DNA of 49,274 bases from the NCBI GenBank assembly GCA_019112865.1, contig DXIN01000029.1, positions 1 to 49,274 of the forward strand, read 5' to 3'. Within the stretch, counting starts at the first letter, position 1. Each line of letters opens with the position of its first letter. The DNA is from Candidatus Helicobacter avicola (GTDB taxonomy: Bacteria; Campylobacterota; Campylobacteria; Campylobacterales; Helicobacteraceae). Shown here in pieces: positions 42,345-49,274 of this stretch. A program made the position numbers and the translations under genes. Under the pieces are notes generated by a model. The model made no database searches and was not told the DNA's origin. It was given only the letters and a program-made list of their open reading frames with translations.

Positions 42345-44132
42345 TCACTCCACGGTTACGGACTTAGCGAGGTTTCGTGGCATATCTACATCATTGCCTA
42401 GTTTGGTAGCAATCTCAAGGGCGAGGAGTTGGAGCACTACCATCATCGCATAAAACTCCTCCATATACTCGCTACACTTAGGGATATACACCATATCATC
42501 AGCTTCTTGTATCTCCTCACTACAAATCGCACAGATTGTCGTATCACGCGCGCCTAGCTCTTGGACATTGCTTTTGATTTTGTCAAAGAGCAGGTTTTTA
42601 GGCAGGAGTGCTAGGCAAAAAAGCTCGGCATCAGCTAGCGCAATAGGTCCGTGTTTCATTTCGCCGCTTGGGTAGCCTTCGGCGTGCAAATAACTGATCT
42701 CTTTGAGCTTGAGCGCACCCTCAAGCGCGAGTGGGTAAAAAATATCACGTCCGATAAAGAAAAAGCCATGCCCATGTAAATACCGCTTAGAAAGTCGCTT
42801 GAGACGATCGTGCAGATGTGAATCTACTTTGGTAAGCTTGGTGGCATTTAGCATCGTGTTGGCGTGGTGTTTAAAATCCTGCACCCCAATGTGTCCGCGC
42901 AAATGCCCCAAATACACGCTTAGAATCCAAAGCACCATTACCTGCGTGGCAAAGGCTTTGGTGCTTGCCACACCTTTTTCTATCCCTGCACGCGTGAGGA
43001 TTACTCCATCTGATTCTCGCACAATCGAGCTATTATCGACATTGCAGATAGCAAGAGTCTTTAATCCGCTAGATTTGGCGAGTTTGAGGGCTTCGAGTGT
43101 GTCGGCAGTCTCACCACTTTGGGAGATGCACACGAATAGCTCGTGTGTGTGTAGCACGGGCTTAGCATAGCGAAACTCACTGGCAAAGACGACATTAGTG
43201 CGGATTTTGGCTAGTCGCTCTAGGAGGTATTTGGCACTAAGCCCCGCGTGGTAGCTCGTCCCACACGCACAAATCGTGATTTCATTAATACCGCTAAAAA
43301 ACTCACTTCCCACTTCTTCAAACCCGATAAACTCATCGCTCACGCGCCCCATCATTGTTTCTAACAAAACTTTGTGCTGCTCATAAATCTCTTTTTCCAT
43401 AAAGAATCGATAGCCATCTTTTTGCGCGTAGGATTTGCTGATGGTGAGTTCTTTGATGTCTTTTAGGTGCGCAAAACCCTCCAAATCCATACGCCCTATG
43501 GTGTCATCTGGCATATAATGCACTTTGTTAGCAAGTCCAATAAGTGGTGCGTCCGAGCTGGCAAAATACACGCCACCCTCACCTTGTGCAATGATGAGCG
43601 GTGAGCCTTTTTTGGCATAAAAAATCGCTTGTTCATCGGCTTTGGTAATAAGCAGTATCGCATAGGCTCCCTCCAAAGCTTCTATAGTGTATTTGAAAGC
43701 TTCCATTGGGTTTTCGTGGGCTTTGAGGTTTTCCTCAAACAAATGCACGATGACCTCGGTATCGGTTTGGCTGATGAATTGGTGTCCTTTGTCTTGGAGG
43801 GTTTGTTTGATTTGGGCGTAATTTTCTATAATCCCATTATGCACGACATTGCTAAATTCTGCAAAATGTGGGTGGGCATTTGTCTCTGTAGGTTTGCCAT
43901 GAGTTGCCCAGCGCGTGTGTCCTATACCTAGTCCAAAGCCTTGGGAGTGGAAGTCTTTGCATTTTTCTTCGAGATTAGCGATCTTGCCCACGGATTTGAA
44001 GTTGTGCAGCTGCCCGTTGGCTAGCACCGCGATCCCCGCGCTGTCATAGCCTCTGTATTCTAGTTCTTTTAAGCCATTGAGGAGAATTTGCTTTTTTTCG
44101 TTGTTGCCGATGTAGCCCACAATTCCGCACAT
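42345..44132 (-). CDS. glmS: Glutamine-fructose-6-phosphate aminotransferase (isomerising)
   Basis: GlmS makes glucosamine-6-phosphate for peptidoglycan and lipopolysaccharide. The 595-residue product has the N-terminal glutaminase domain with the nucleophile Cys2 (MCGIVGYIG), RWATHGKP, GIIENYAQIK and DTEVIVHL. Two SIS sugar-isomerase domains follow (ICACGTSYHAG; FFIGRD), and the terminal KSVTVE lies at the C-terminal loop. No GlmS riboswitch is visible upstream; the 88-base gap to pldA is AT-rich. The AGATTCT heptamer is absent here. Confidence 0.97.
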   Translation of the reverse strand: MCGIVGYIGNNEKKQILLNGLKELEYRGYDSAGIAVLANGQLHNFKSVGKIANLEEKCKDFHSQGFGLGIGHTRWATHGKPTETNAHPHFAEFSNVVHNGIIENYAQIKQTLQDKGHQFISQTDTEVIVHLFEENLKAHENPMEAFKYTIEALEGAYAILLITKADEQAIFYAKKGSPLIIAQGEGGVYFASSDAPLIGLANKVHYMPDDTIGRMDLEGFAHLKDIKELTISKSYAQKDGYRFFMEKEIYEQHKVLLETMMGRVSDEFIGFEEVGSEFFSGINEITICACGTSYHAGLSAKYLLERLAKIRTNVVFASEFRYAKPVLHTHELFVCISQSGETADTLEALKLAKSSGLKTLAICNVDNSSIVRESDGVILTRAGIEKGVASTKAFATQVMVLWILSVYLGHLRGHIGVQDFKHHANTMLNATKLTKVDSHLHDRLKRLSKRYLHGHGFFFIGRDIFYPLALEGALKLKEISYLHAEGYPSGEMKHGPIALADAELFCLALLPKNLLFDKIKSNVQELGARDTTICAICSEEIQEADDMVYIPKCSEYMEEFYAMMVVLQLLALEIATKLGNDVDMPRNLAKSVTVE

Positions 44133-44220
44133 TTGCTTTCCTTTTGCAAAATTTACTTTTATTCTTAAGCGTTTTCAGACTACAATCTTACGATTTTTTA
44201 GCTTAAGTTTGGGGTGTGTG

Positions 44221-45069
44221 ATGAGAAAGCAATTGATAATTTTGGCTTTGACTTTGGGTATATCGGCAGATGAGATTCCCTTGCAGGATTTACCTAAACC
44301 AATGAAGCAAGAAAATATCCAAGAGACATTCTCTCGCCTAAGCGCGCTGTTTGCACACGAGGCGATTTATATCCTACCCTATTACCATAGTTTTTCACCC
44401 ACATACGACAACAATATGGCGACAGAGACAAAATTCCAATTTAGCTTTAGAATCCCTATGTTTGCTATCGGCGAGCACCATAAAGCATTTTTTGCTTACA
44501 CACAAACCTCGTTTTTCCAAAACTACAATGAACTAGATTCACGCCCCTTTCGCGATACGGACTATGCGCCGGAGTTTTATTGGTCGTATGAGGGGATAAA
44601 TAACATCGTGCGTTGGGTGCAACTAGGCTATAAACATATCTCAAATGGCGAACGCGCCTTGCGATCACGCACACAAAATCAGATTCTGCTCAAAGTCCGT
44701 TTGCAATACGATACGCCTTGGGGGCTAAAAATCGGGACTATCGCACGCACATGGTTTTGGTTGAGCTTGCATTATGAGGGCTATCTGCACGATAATCCTG
44801 ACCTTGCGCGATATAGGGGCTATGCGGATTTGTTTTTGTATCTCAAATACACCAATCATTTGTTAGAATTTAAGGCATCGCCAATTGTGAGTGATTTTGG
44901 ATTTTGGAAACCTCACTTTGAGGTGGGCTATACCTATCGATTGACCAAAAATCTCGGAATCTACGCGCAATACAGCAATGGTTATGGCGATAATATCTAT
45001 GAATACAAGATTCACTCTAATAGGCTAGGGATTGGACTTAGACTTTGGCAGGGTGTGTTTGATGAGTGA
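44221..45069 (+). CDS. pldA: Outer membrane phospholipase A1 (PldA)
   Basis: OMPLA is an outer-membrane beta barrel that hydrolyses phospholipids at the outer leaflet. The 282-residue product has a signal peptide (RKQLIILALTLGISA), the catalytic region YKHISNGE followed by SRTQNQ, which supplies the His, Ser and Asn of the OMPLA triad, and a barrel ending in an aromatic-rich strand (NRLGIGLRLW). The ATG at 44221 has a weak GGGG site and is preferred over the upstream in-frame start at 44209. Its stop touches the end of convergent ctsF. Unlike H. pylori pldA, no homopolymer tract is seen in it. Confidence 0.9.
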   Translation: MRKQLIILALTLGISADEIPLQDLPKPMKQENIQETFSRLSALFAHEAIYILPYYHSFSPTYDNNMATETKFQFSFRIPMFAIGEHHKAFFAYTQTSFFQNYNELDSRPFRDTDYAPEFYWSYEGINNIVRWVQLGYKHISNGERALRSRTQNQILLKVRLQYDTPWGLKIGTIARTWFWLSLHYEGYLHDNPDLARYRGYADLFLYLKYTNHLLEFKASPIVSDFGFWKPHFEVGYTYRLTKNLGIYAQYSNGYGDNIYEYKIHSNRLGIGLRLWQGVFDE

Positions 45070-46122
45070 TTAGAACACGTTTGCGCTCATATCCCACATA
45101 GGCACAAACACTCCCAGTGCTAAAAACACGATGAGCGCACCCATAACAAGACTAAGCGTGGGTTCTATAAGGCGCACAAGCATATCGAGCTTTTGGGTAT
45201 TGTGAGCTTGGAGATTGTCCGCAATAGATTCAAAGATTTGGGGGAGTTTGGCACTTTTTTCGCCCGAGCGCACTAATGTGATAGATAGAGAATCTAGAAG
45301 TGCAAGTGCTTCTAGGGCTTGGCTTAGTGGAGCTGCAGTGGTTTGGATATATTCTAGGAGAGTGTGGTAGCGAGACTGCAGGGCGCGGTTTTGCACGCTT
45401 TGGGCGGCAAGTGGGAGAGCCTTATCAAGCGGCATCGCACCTTTAAGCATACAACTAAGCGCAAAAGCAAATCGATACCGCTCCTGTGAGATGATAAGCA
45501 TACCCACAAGTGGCAGGTGGAGCGTGAGTGTATCAAACTTGTGTCTAAAGGTAGGATTGTGCCTGTATGCGAGAATGCTGATAAGTGCGATAAGCGCGAA
45601 TAAAAAGATGATAAAAAGCCCAAAAGTATGTGCAAACTCATAGAGCCATAGCAAAGCTCGTGTGTAAAATGGCAAACTCACTCCAAGCTCACTAAAAAGC
45701 ACCATAAATGGTGGTATCACAAACCAAATGATAGCCAAAAATGCCGCAATCATCGCACATAGAACTAGAGTAGGATAAAGCAGAGCTTTGGTGATGAGGG
45801 CTTTATTTTGCGCGCGTTTTTTGAAATATGCGCTTAGCTCAAAAAGCACTGATGGGAGGTTACCGCTTTGTTGCCCAAGACTAAGGAGCACACAAGAGAT
45901 TTCCCCAAACACTACTTTATGCCTTTCAAAAGCTTGAGCGAGACTTAGTCCGTGTTGGAGGTTTTGGCAAATATCACTTATAATGTGTGCAAGGGCTTTG
46001 TGTGTGGATTGCACGCTCTGCATACACTCTAGCACCCCCACACCAGAATCTAGCAAAAGCCCCATTTGCAAAAACAATGTGCTAATCTCTTGTGCGCTTA
46101 TAGTGTGTCTAAAAATCATCAT
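45070..46122 (-). CDS. ctsF: Competence type II secretion-like inner membrane protein CtsF
   Basis: The 350-residue product is a GspF/PilC-type inner membrane protein. Two T2SSF domains (ISTLFLQMGLLLDSGVGVLECM and FAFALSCMLKGAMPLDKAL) are each followed by a hydrophobic region (ALLYPTLVLCAMIAAFLAIIWFVI; LSLVMGALIVFLALGVFV). Proteins of this family anchor the pseudopilus assembly ATPase. In C. jejuni the orthologue CtsF is required for natural transformation. The start follows the ctsE stop directly. Function is inferred from the cluster with CtsE and CtsD. Confidence 0.85.
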   Translation of the reverse strand: MMIFRHTISAQEISTLFLQMGLLLDSGVGVLECMQSVQSTHKALAHIISDICQNLQHGLSLAQAFERHKVVFGEISCVLLSLGQQSGNLPSVLFELSAYFKKRAQNKALITKALLYPTLVLCAMIAAFLAIIWFVIPPFMVLFSELGVSLPFYTRALLWLYEFAHTFGLFIIFLFALIALISILAYRHNPTFRHKFDTLTLHLPLVGMLIISQERYRFAFALSCMLKGAMPLDKALPLAAQSVQNRALQSRYHTLLEYIQTTAAPLSQALEALALLDSLSITLVRSGEKSAKLPQIFESIADNLQAHNTQKLDMLVRLIEPTLSLVMGALIVFLALGVFVPMWDMSANVF

Positions 46123-47589
46123 CTAGCCCCACACACGATAGATTTCCTCCACACTGCACAAACCAAGTGAGAGAATCTCTGCGATATGTGTGTGCATAGG
46201 GATAAGGTGGGATTGGAGCGTGGGCTTGTCGATTTGGGAAGTGTTGCGGGGATTTTGGAGCACTTCGCTAAGGAGTAAGCGTCCGCTAAAACCGCTATTA
46301 TCACAATACGCACAGCCTTTGGAGCGATAGAGTGGGGTTTGGAGAGCAAACTTTGCGAGGAATTCTTGGTATAAGCCACTTTTGAAGGTCGTATAAAACT
46401 CATCGGCTACGATGTATTTGCAGTGCTCACAGAGTTTGCGTGCTAGACGTTGGGCGATAATCATACTAAGGTTTGTTGTGAGGGTTTCGGGCTTGCCACC
46501 AAGTGCTAAGATTCTATCAAATGCCCCTAGTGTGTCATTAGCATGCAGTGTCGCAAAAACTAAATGCCCAGTGAGTGAGGCTTGGAGCGCAAGATCAAGT
46601 GTCTGATAATCCCGAATCTCTCCTATCATAAGCACATCGGGATCTTGTCGCAAGCACCCACGCAAAGCACTTTCAAAGCTAAAGTCATATTGTGGATTAA
46701 GTAGCACTTGGGTAATCCCATCGACTTGGTATTCTATGGGGTCTTCTAGGGTGATGATTTTTTTGGTGCTATCTTTGATTGCTTCGAGCATCGCATAGAG
46801 TGTGGTGCTTTTGCCACAGCCTGTGGGTCCTACGAGCAAGATTACTCCGCTACCTTTGGCGATTTCTTGATTGATGAGGTGGAGGGTAGAGGGTAAAAAG
46901 CCTAGAGATTGGAGTGTGTGGCTTTTAGCACCTTTTTGCAAAATCCGCAAGACAAGCGATTCGCCATCAATACTAGGCATACTTGAAAATCTAAAGTCAA
47001 ATGCACCCTGCGAAAAATCCCGAGAAAATCGTCCATCAAGGGCTTTGCGTTTTTCGCTAATGTCAAGTTTGCATTCGAGCTTGAGGCGCGTGGAGAGTAC
47101 TTCGAATATACTAATGGGGATTTCAAAGCTTTTGTGCAAGATTCCATCAATGCGGTAGCGGATAATCCCTTCTTGTGTGTTAGATTCTAAATGTATATCG
47201 CTACTTTGGTTTTGTATGCCATATTCAAGGATAAAATCTAGGAGGTTGTTAATATCGTGGCTTTGGTCGCTGGTAGCTTCTGCACCATCGTGCAATAATG
47301 TAAGTTTGGCACATAAAGCTTGTGTGAGGGTGGTGAATCTAGCATTTGCAAGGGCTTTTTGATAAAACAGGTCAAAGTCATTGATGGGAGAGCATTCTAG
47401 GGCAAGGTTTGGGAATTGTTTGTGTATATGAAACTTCACAAGTTCCATATCTGGAGGATTGTCAGGATCTGTGGCGATAGCAATGTGCGTAGAATCTAGT
47501 CCAAAGGCAAAACAACGCAATTTTTCTATAAACGAGAGATTGAGTGCGCATAGGGCTTTGTGATCAAGGTTTTCTAGGGAATAGTTCAT
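46123..47589 (-). CDS. ctsE: Competence type II secretion-like ATPase CtsE
   Basis: The 488-residue product is a GspE/PilB-type ATPase with Walker A GPTGCGKST, Asp box-like LEDPIEYQVDGITQV, Walker B DVLMIGEIRD, His box LTGHLVFATLHAND and a tetracysteine zinc motif (CEHC ... CAYC). It powers pseudopilus assembly for DNA uptake in the CtsE model from C. jejuni. The start at 47589 overlaps the ctsD stop (ATGA), so the genes are coupled. C. jejuni has ctsP and ctsX between ctsD and ctsE; here they are absent. Confidence 0.88.
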   Translation of the reverse strand: MNYSLENLDHKALCALNLSFIEKLRCFAFGLDSTHIAIATDPDNPPDMELVKFHIHKQFPNLALECSPINDFDLFYQKALANARFTTLTQALCAKLTLLHDGAEATSDQSHDINNLLDFILEYGIQNQSSDIHLESNTQEGIIRYRIDGILHKSFEIPISIFEVLSTRLKLECKLDISEKRKALDGRFSRDFSQGAFDFRFSSMPSIDGESLVLRILQKGAKSHTLQSLGFLPSTLHLINQEIAKGSGVILLVGPTGCGKSTTLYAMLEAIKDSTKKIITLEDPIEYQVDGITQVLLNPQYDFSFESALRGCLRQDPDVLMIGEIRDYQTLDLALQASLTGHLVFATLHANDTLGAFDRILALGGKPETLTTNLSMIIAQRLARKLCEHCKYIVADEFYTTFKSGLYQEFLAKFALQTPLYRSKGCAYCDNSGFSGRLLLSEVLQNPRNTSQIDKPTLQSHLIPMHTHIAEILSLGLCSVEEIYRVWG

Positions 47590-49274
47590 AGGTGCGCCCA
47601 CGCGTGATTTGTGATTACATCTTGAGCGTGTCTAGATTCTCCTATTTTGTCGTAATTTGTTTGTGGCAAATTAGCATAGTTGGCGAGGGGTGAATCTCCC
47701 ACATTGCGCACATATGCACTACTTTTTTGTAAATCTAACAATGGTTTAGTTTCTGCAATGTCTTTGGTGGTGTGAGATTCTCCCATTTCGTCTATCTTTG
47801 TAGATTCTAAAAAATCTCCTTGAATCTGATTGGGCGGGATTTGGTCTTGGAGTTGTTCTATGACTTCTTTATTCATAATTTTGGGCGAGAGGATTATTAC
47901 CATTTCTTTGGTTACTTGTGTGTTTTTGGTGTAGCTAAAGAGGTATTTTACAAGCGGTATGCTCCCTAAGAGAGGGACTTTTTTGAGAATCTTTGTGTTG
48001 GTTTTGTCAATCAGCCCACCTAGCACGATGCGTTGCCCATCTTCGATCGCTACGAGTGAGGAGAGGTGCTTGGTGGCGAGATTGGGTGGGGAGCTAAGGG
48101 CGGTTGTTTGGTTTTCGACTGATGAATCTTTGGTCTTGGTGATGGAGGGGTTTATCTTGAGAATGATTTTTTTGTCTTGGATACTTGGAGTGACATCGAG
48201 CAAAATCCCCGCAAAGACAGATGGGAATATTTCGGAGGCGTTCTGCACCGAAGTACCTTGCGTGGTGGTCTGGTATGTGGTGCTCTGCTGATAGCGTAGC
48301 ACGCTACCCACGCTGATGATGGCGGGTTGATTATTGAGTGTGAGGACTTTGGGGTTGGAGATAGATTCTACCTTGCCATAGGTTTGTAAAAACTCCACGA
48401 TGCGCTCGATACTCACGCCTTGTGAGAAAATATTGATCCCATAGGAATTGCCCGCATTATCAAGCGCAATCGAACTAGAGCCTTCACTTCCCATAGGTGC
48501 GGTGGCGAGGTTGGTGAGGTTAAAAAACTGCTCCCAATCAATGCCATAAGTCGCGCTGTCGTTGTGCTCGACATTGAATATATTAACATCAATGAGCACT
48601 TGTGCGTGAATCTTTTGGGCGAGTGAGGCGAGGTATTCCTCTACGCGTTGAACTTGTTTTTGTGATCCCGTGATTGTTAAAAGTCCAGCACCTTTGTTTA
48701 TGACAATATCTTTGTGTGTGAGTTTAGAGTCTTTAGAATCTGGAGAATCATTAGAATCTGGCACATACCAATCTCCTGGGCGATACGCAATATTGTAGAT
48801 TTCGTTTTCTAACTCGCCCCAAAAATCCATCTCATCAATAGAATAAATCTTGGTGCCACTTTTGCCCGTGCCAAGTGTGTGTCCAGCGGCTTTGTTGAGT
48901 GCCATTTTATGCGCTTGTTGGGTGGATTCAAAGGTATTAAAACCCTGCATAGCATAGGAGTTTTGGTAAGTGTTGAGAGTGTTTTGAGAATCTTGAGAGA
49001 AAAATACATCAGTATTGCTAGAGCCAACACGTGCGGTAGAGATGTAGTTGATACTAAAGGTTTTGGTCTGGAGTGCCCAGACATTGAGGAGGTTATCTTG
49101 GAGTGTGAAGCCTAGGTCGTTTTGGGTGAGCAAGACATTGAGAATCTGCTGCAGTGAGGCATCAGAAAAATGCAAAGACATTTTTTTGGAATCTAAAATT
49201 TTGCGGGCAAGGTCTTGGGTGTAGATGATATTGAGCTTGCAATCTGAAGCAATAGCCTCTAAAATCTTAGAAAG
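47586..49274 (-). CDS. ctsD: Secretin CtsD (partial, N-terminus beyond the window)
   Basis: The frame is open to the right edge, so the gene starts outside. The first visible residues (LSKILEAIASDCKLNIIYTQDL) and KKMSLHFSDASLQQILNVL resemble the STN/N0 domain of secretins. A low-complexity segment rich in Asp-Ser follows (VPDSNDSPDSKDSKL), then N-type domains and the secretin domain (PAIISVGSVLRY, GILLDVTPSI, LVAIEDGQRIVLGGLIDKT and VPLLGSIPLVKYLFSY), about 560 residues visible. It would form the outer-membrane channel of the DNA uptake machine in the CtsD role. About 75 residues follow the secretin core, a tail rich in acidic and polar residues. Confidence 0.88.
   Translation of the reverse strand, partial: LSKILEAIASDCKLNIIYTQDLARKILDSKKMSLHFSDASLQQILNVLLTQNDLGFTLQDNLLNVWALQTKTFSINYISTARVGSSNTDVFFSQDSQNTLNTYQNSYAMQGFNTFESTQQAHKMALNKAAGHTLGTGKSGTKIYSIDEMDFWGELENEIYNIAYRPGDWYVPDSNDSPDSKDSKLTHKDIVINKGAGLLTITGSQKQVQRVEEYLASLAQKIHAQVLIDVNIFNVEHNDSATYGIDWEQFFNLTNLATAPMGSEGSSSIALDNAGNSYGINIFSQGVSIERIVEFLQTYGKVESISNPKVLTLNNQPAIISVGSVLRYQQSTTYQTTTQGTSVQNASEIFPSVFAGILLDVTPSIQDKKIILKINPSITKTKDSSVENQTTALSSPPNLATKHLSSLVAIEDGQRIVLGGLIDKTNTKILKKVPLLGSIPLVKYLFSYTKNTQVTKEMVIILSPKIMNKEVIEQLQDQIPPNQIQGDFLESTKIDEMGESHTTKDIAETKPLLDLQKSSAYVRNVGDSPLANYANLPQTNYDKIGESRHAQDVITNHAWAHL

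Noticed and set aside
44133-44220. GlmS ribozyme or riboswitch upstream of glmS
   Set aside because: The gap to pldA is only 88 bases, AT-rich and without the conserved core of the glmS ribozyme, which is in any case a Gram-positive element.
1-49274. CRISPR arrays, tRNAs, insertion sequences or prophage
   Set aside because: No regularly spaced repeats, tRNA cloverleaf arms with CCA/T-loop pattern, transposases or phage structural genes were seen on either strand.

Overview
The window is a chromosomal segment of a Helicobacter-like member of the Campylobacterota (epsilonproteobacteria). The evidence is a PgbA-like protein next to Csd3/HdpA, FlhX (a short FlhB-like protein) after riboflavin synthase, a ThyX thymidylate synthase, many Cache-type chemoreceptors relative to window size, and gene orders that match H. 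pylori and Campylobacter (rpsR-ssb-rpsF-holA-rnr; engB-lptA-mltD-tatD-ribE-flhX; rsmD-fliL-acpS). The Fcc flavocytochrome genes and a Campylobacter-type Cts competence cluster are absent from H. pylori as I know it, so an enterohepatic Helicobacter or a close relative fits best. This is inference from content; no species marker such as 16S rRNA is present.

Layout. 1-540: rnpB (minus) with its promoter. 545-2561: bioA and a periplasmic alpha-carbonic anhydrase. 2797-6456 (minus): csd3, a NUDT14-like NUDIX hydrolase, a PgbA-like protein and flhB form one tight operon; a second M23 peptidase runs divergently (6647-8056). 8222-9946: chemoreceptor. 10070-13076 (minus): engB, lptA, mltD, tatD. 13159-14761 (plus): ribE, flhX and a LolD/FtsE-like ATPase. 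14936-23443: the conserved rpsR-ssb-rpsF-holA and rnr genes, interrupted between holA and rnr by an inverted two-gene accessory insert (17351-20372). 23577-25150: YceI, MarR and Bcp. 25236-31922 (minus): a housekeeping block with BI-1, trpS, acpS, fliL, rsmD, priA and small genes. 32002-36342: uvrB and a second chemoreceptor. 36444-38511: thyX, a HIRAN-like protein and a DUF354 protein. 38739-41366: fccABC. 41408-42230: a lipoprotein and a divergent XRE regulator. 42345-45069: glmS and pldA. 45070-49274 (minus): ctsF, ctsE and a ctsD secretin that runs off the right edge.

The most interesting region is the insert at 17.3-20.4 kb. It holds a helix-turn-helix protein under a near-consensus promoter with candidate operators, a 12-codon coupled ORF, and an 826-residue AAA ATPase with a TOPRIM nuclease domain (OLD family). 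The nuclease gene has an uninterrupted G9 tract just before its Walker A motif. In the sequence shown the gene is in frame; loss or gain of one G leads to an early stop. This looks like a phase-variable defence-type nuclease, a combination I do not recognise as a described system.

The second signal is window-wide. The heptamer AGATTCT/AGAATCT (AGAWTCT) occurs about 115 times by hand count, against 6-9 expected by chance. Together with the Cts DNA-uptake genes it suggests a DNA uptake-like sequence, although other explanations remain open. I saw no tRNA, insertion sequence, transposase, integrase or CRISPR array. Apart from rnpB there is no gene-free stretch longer than about 260 bases.
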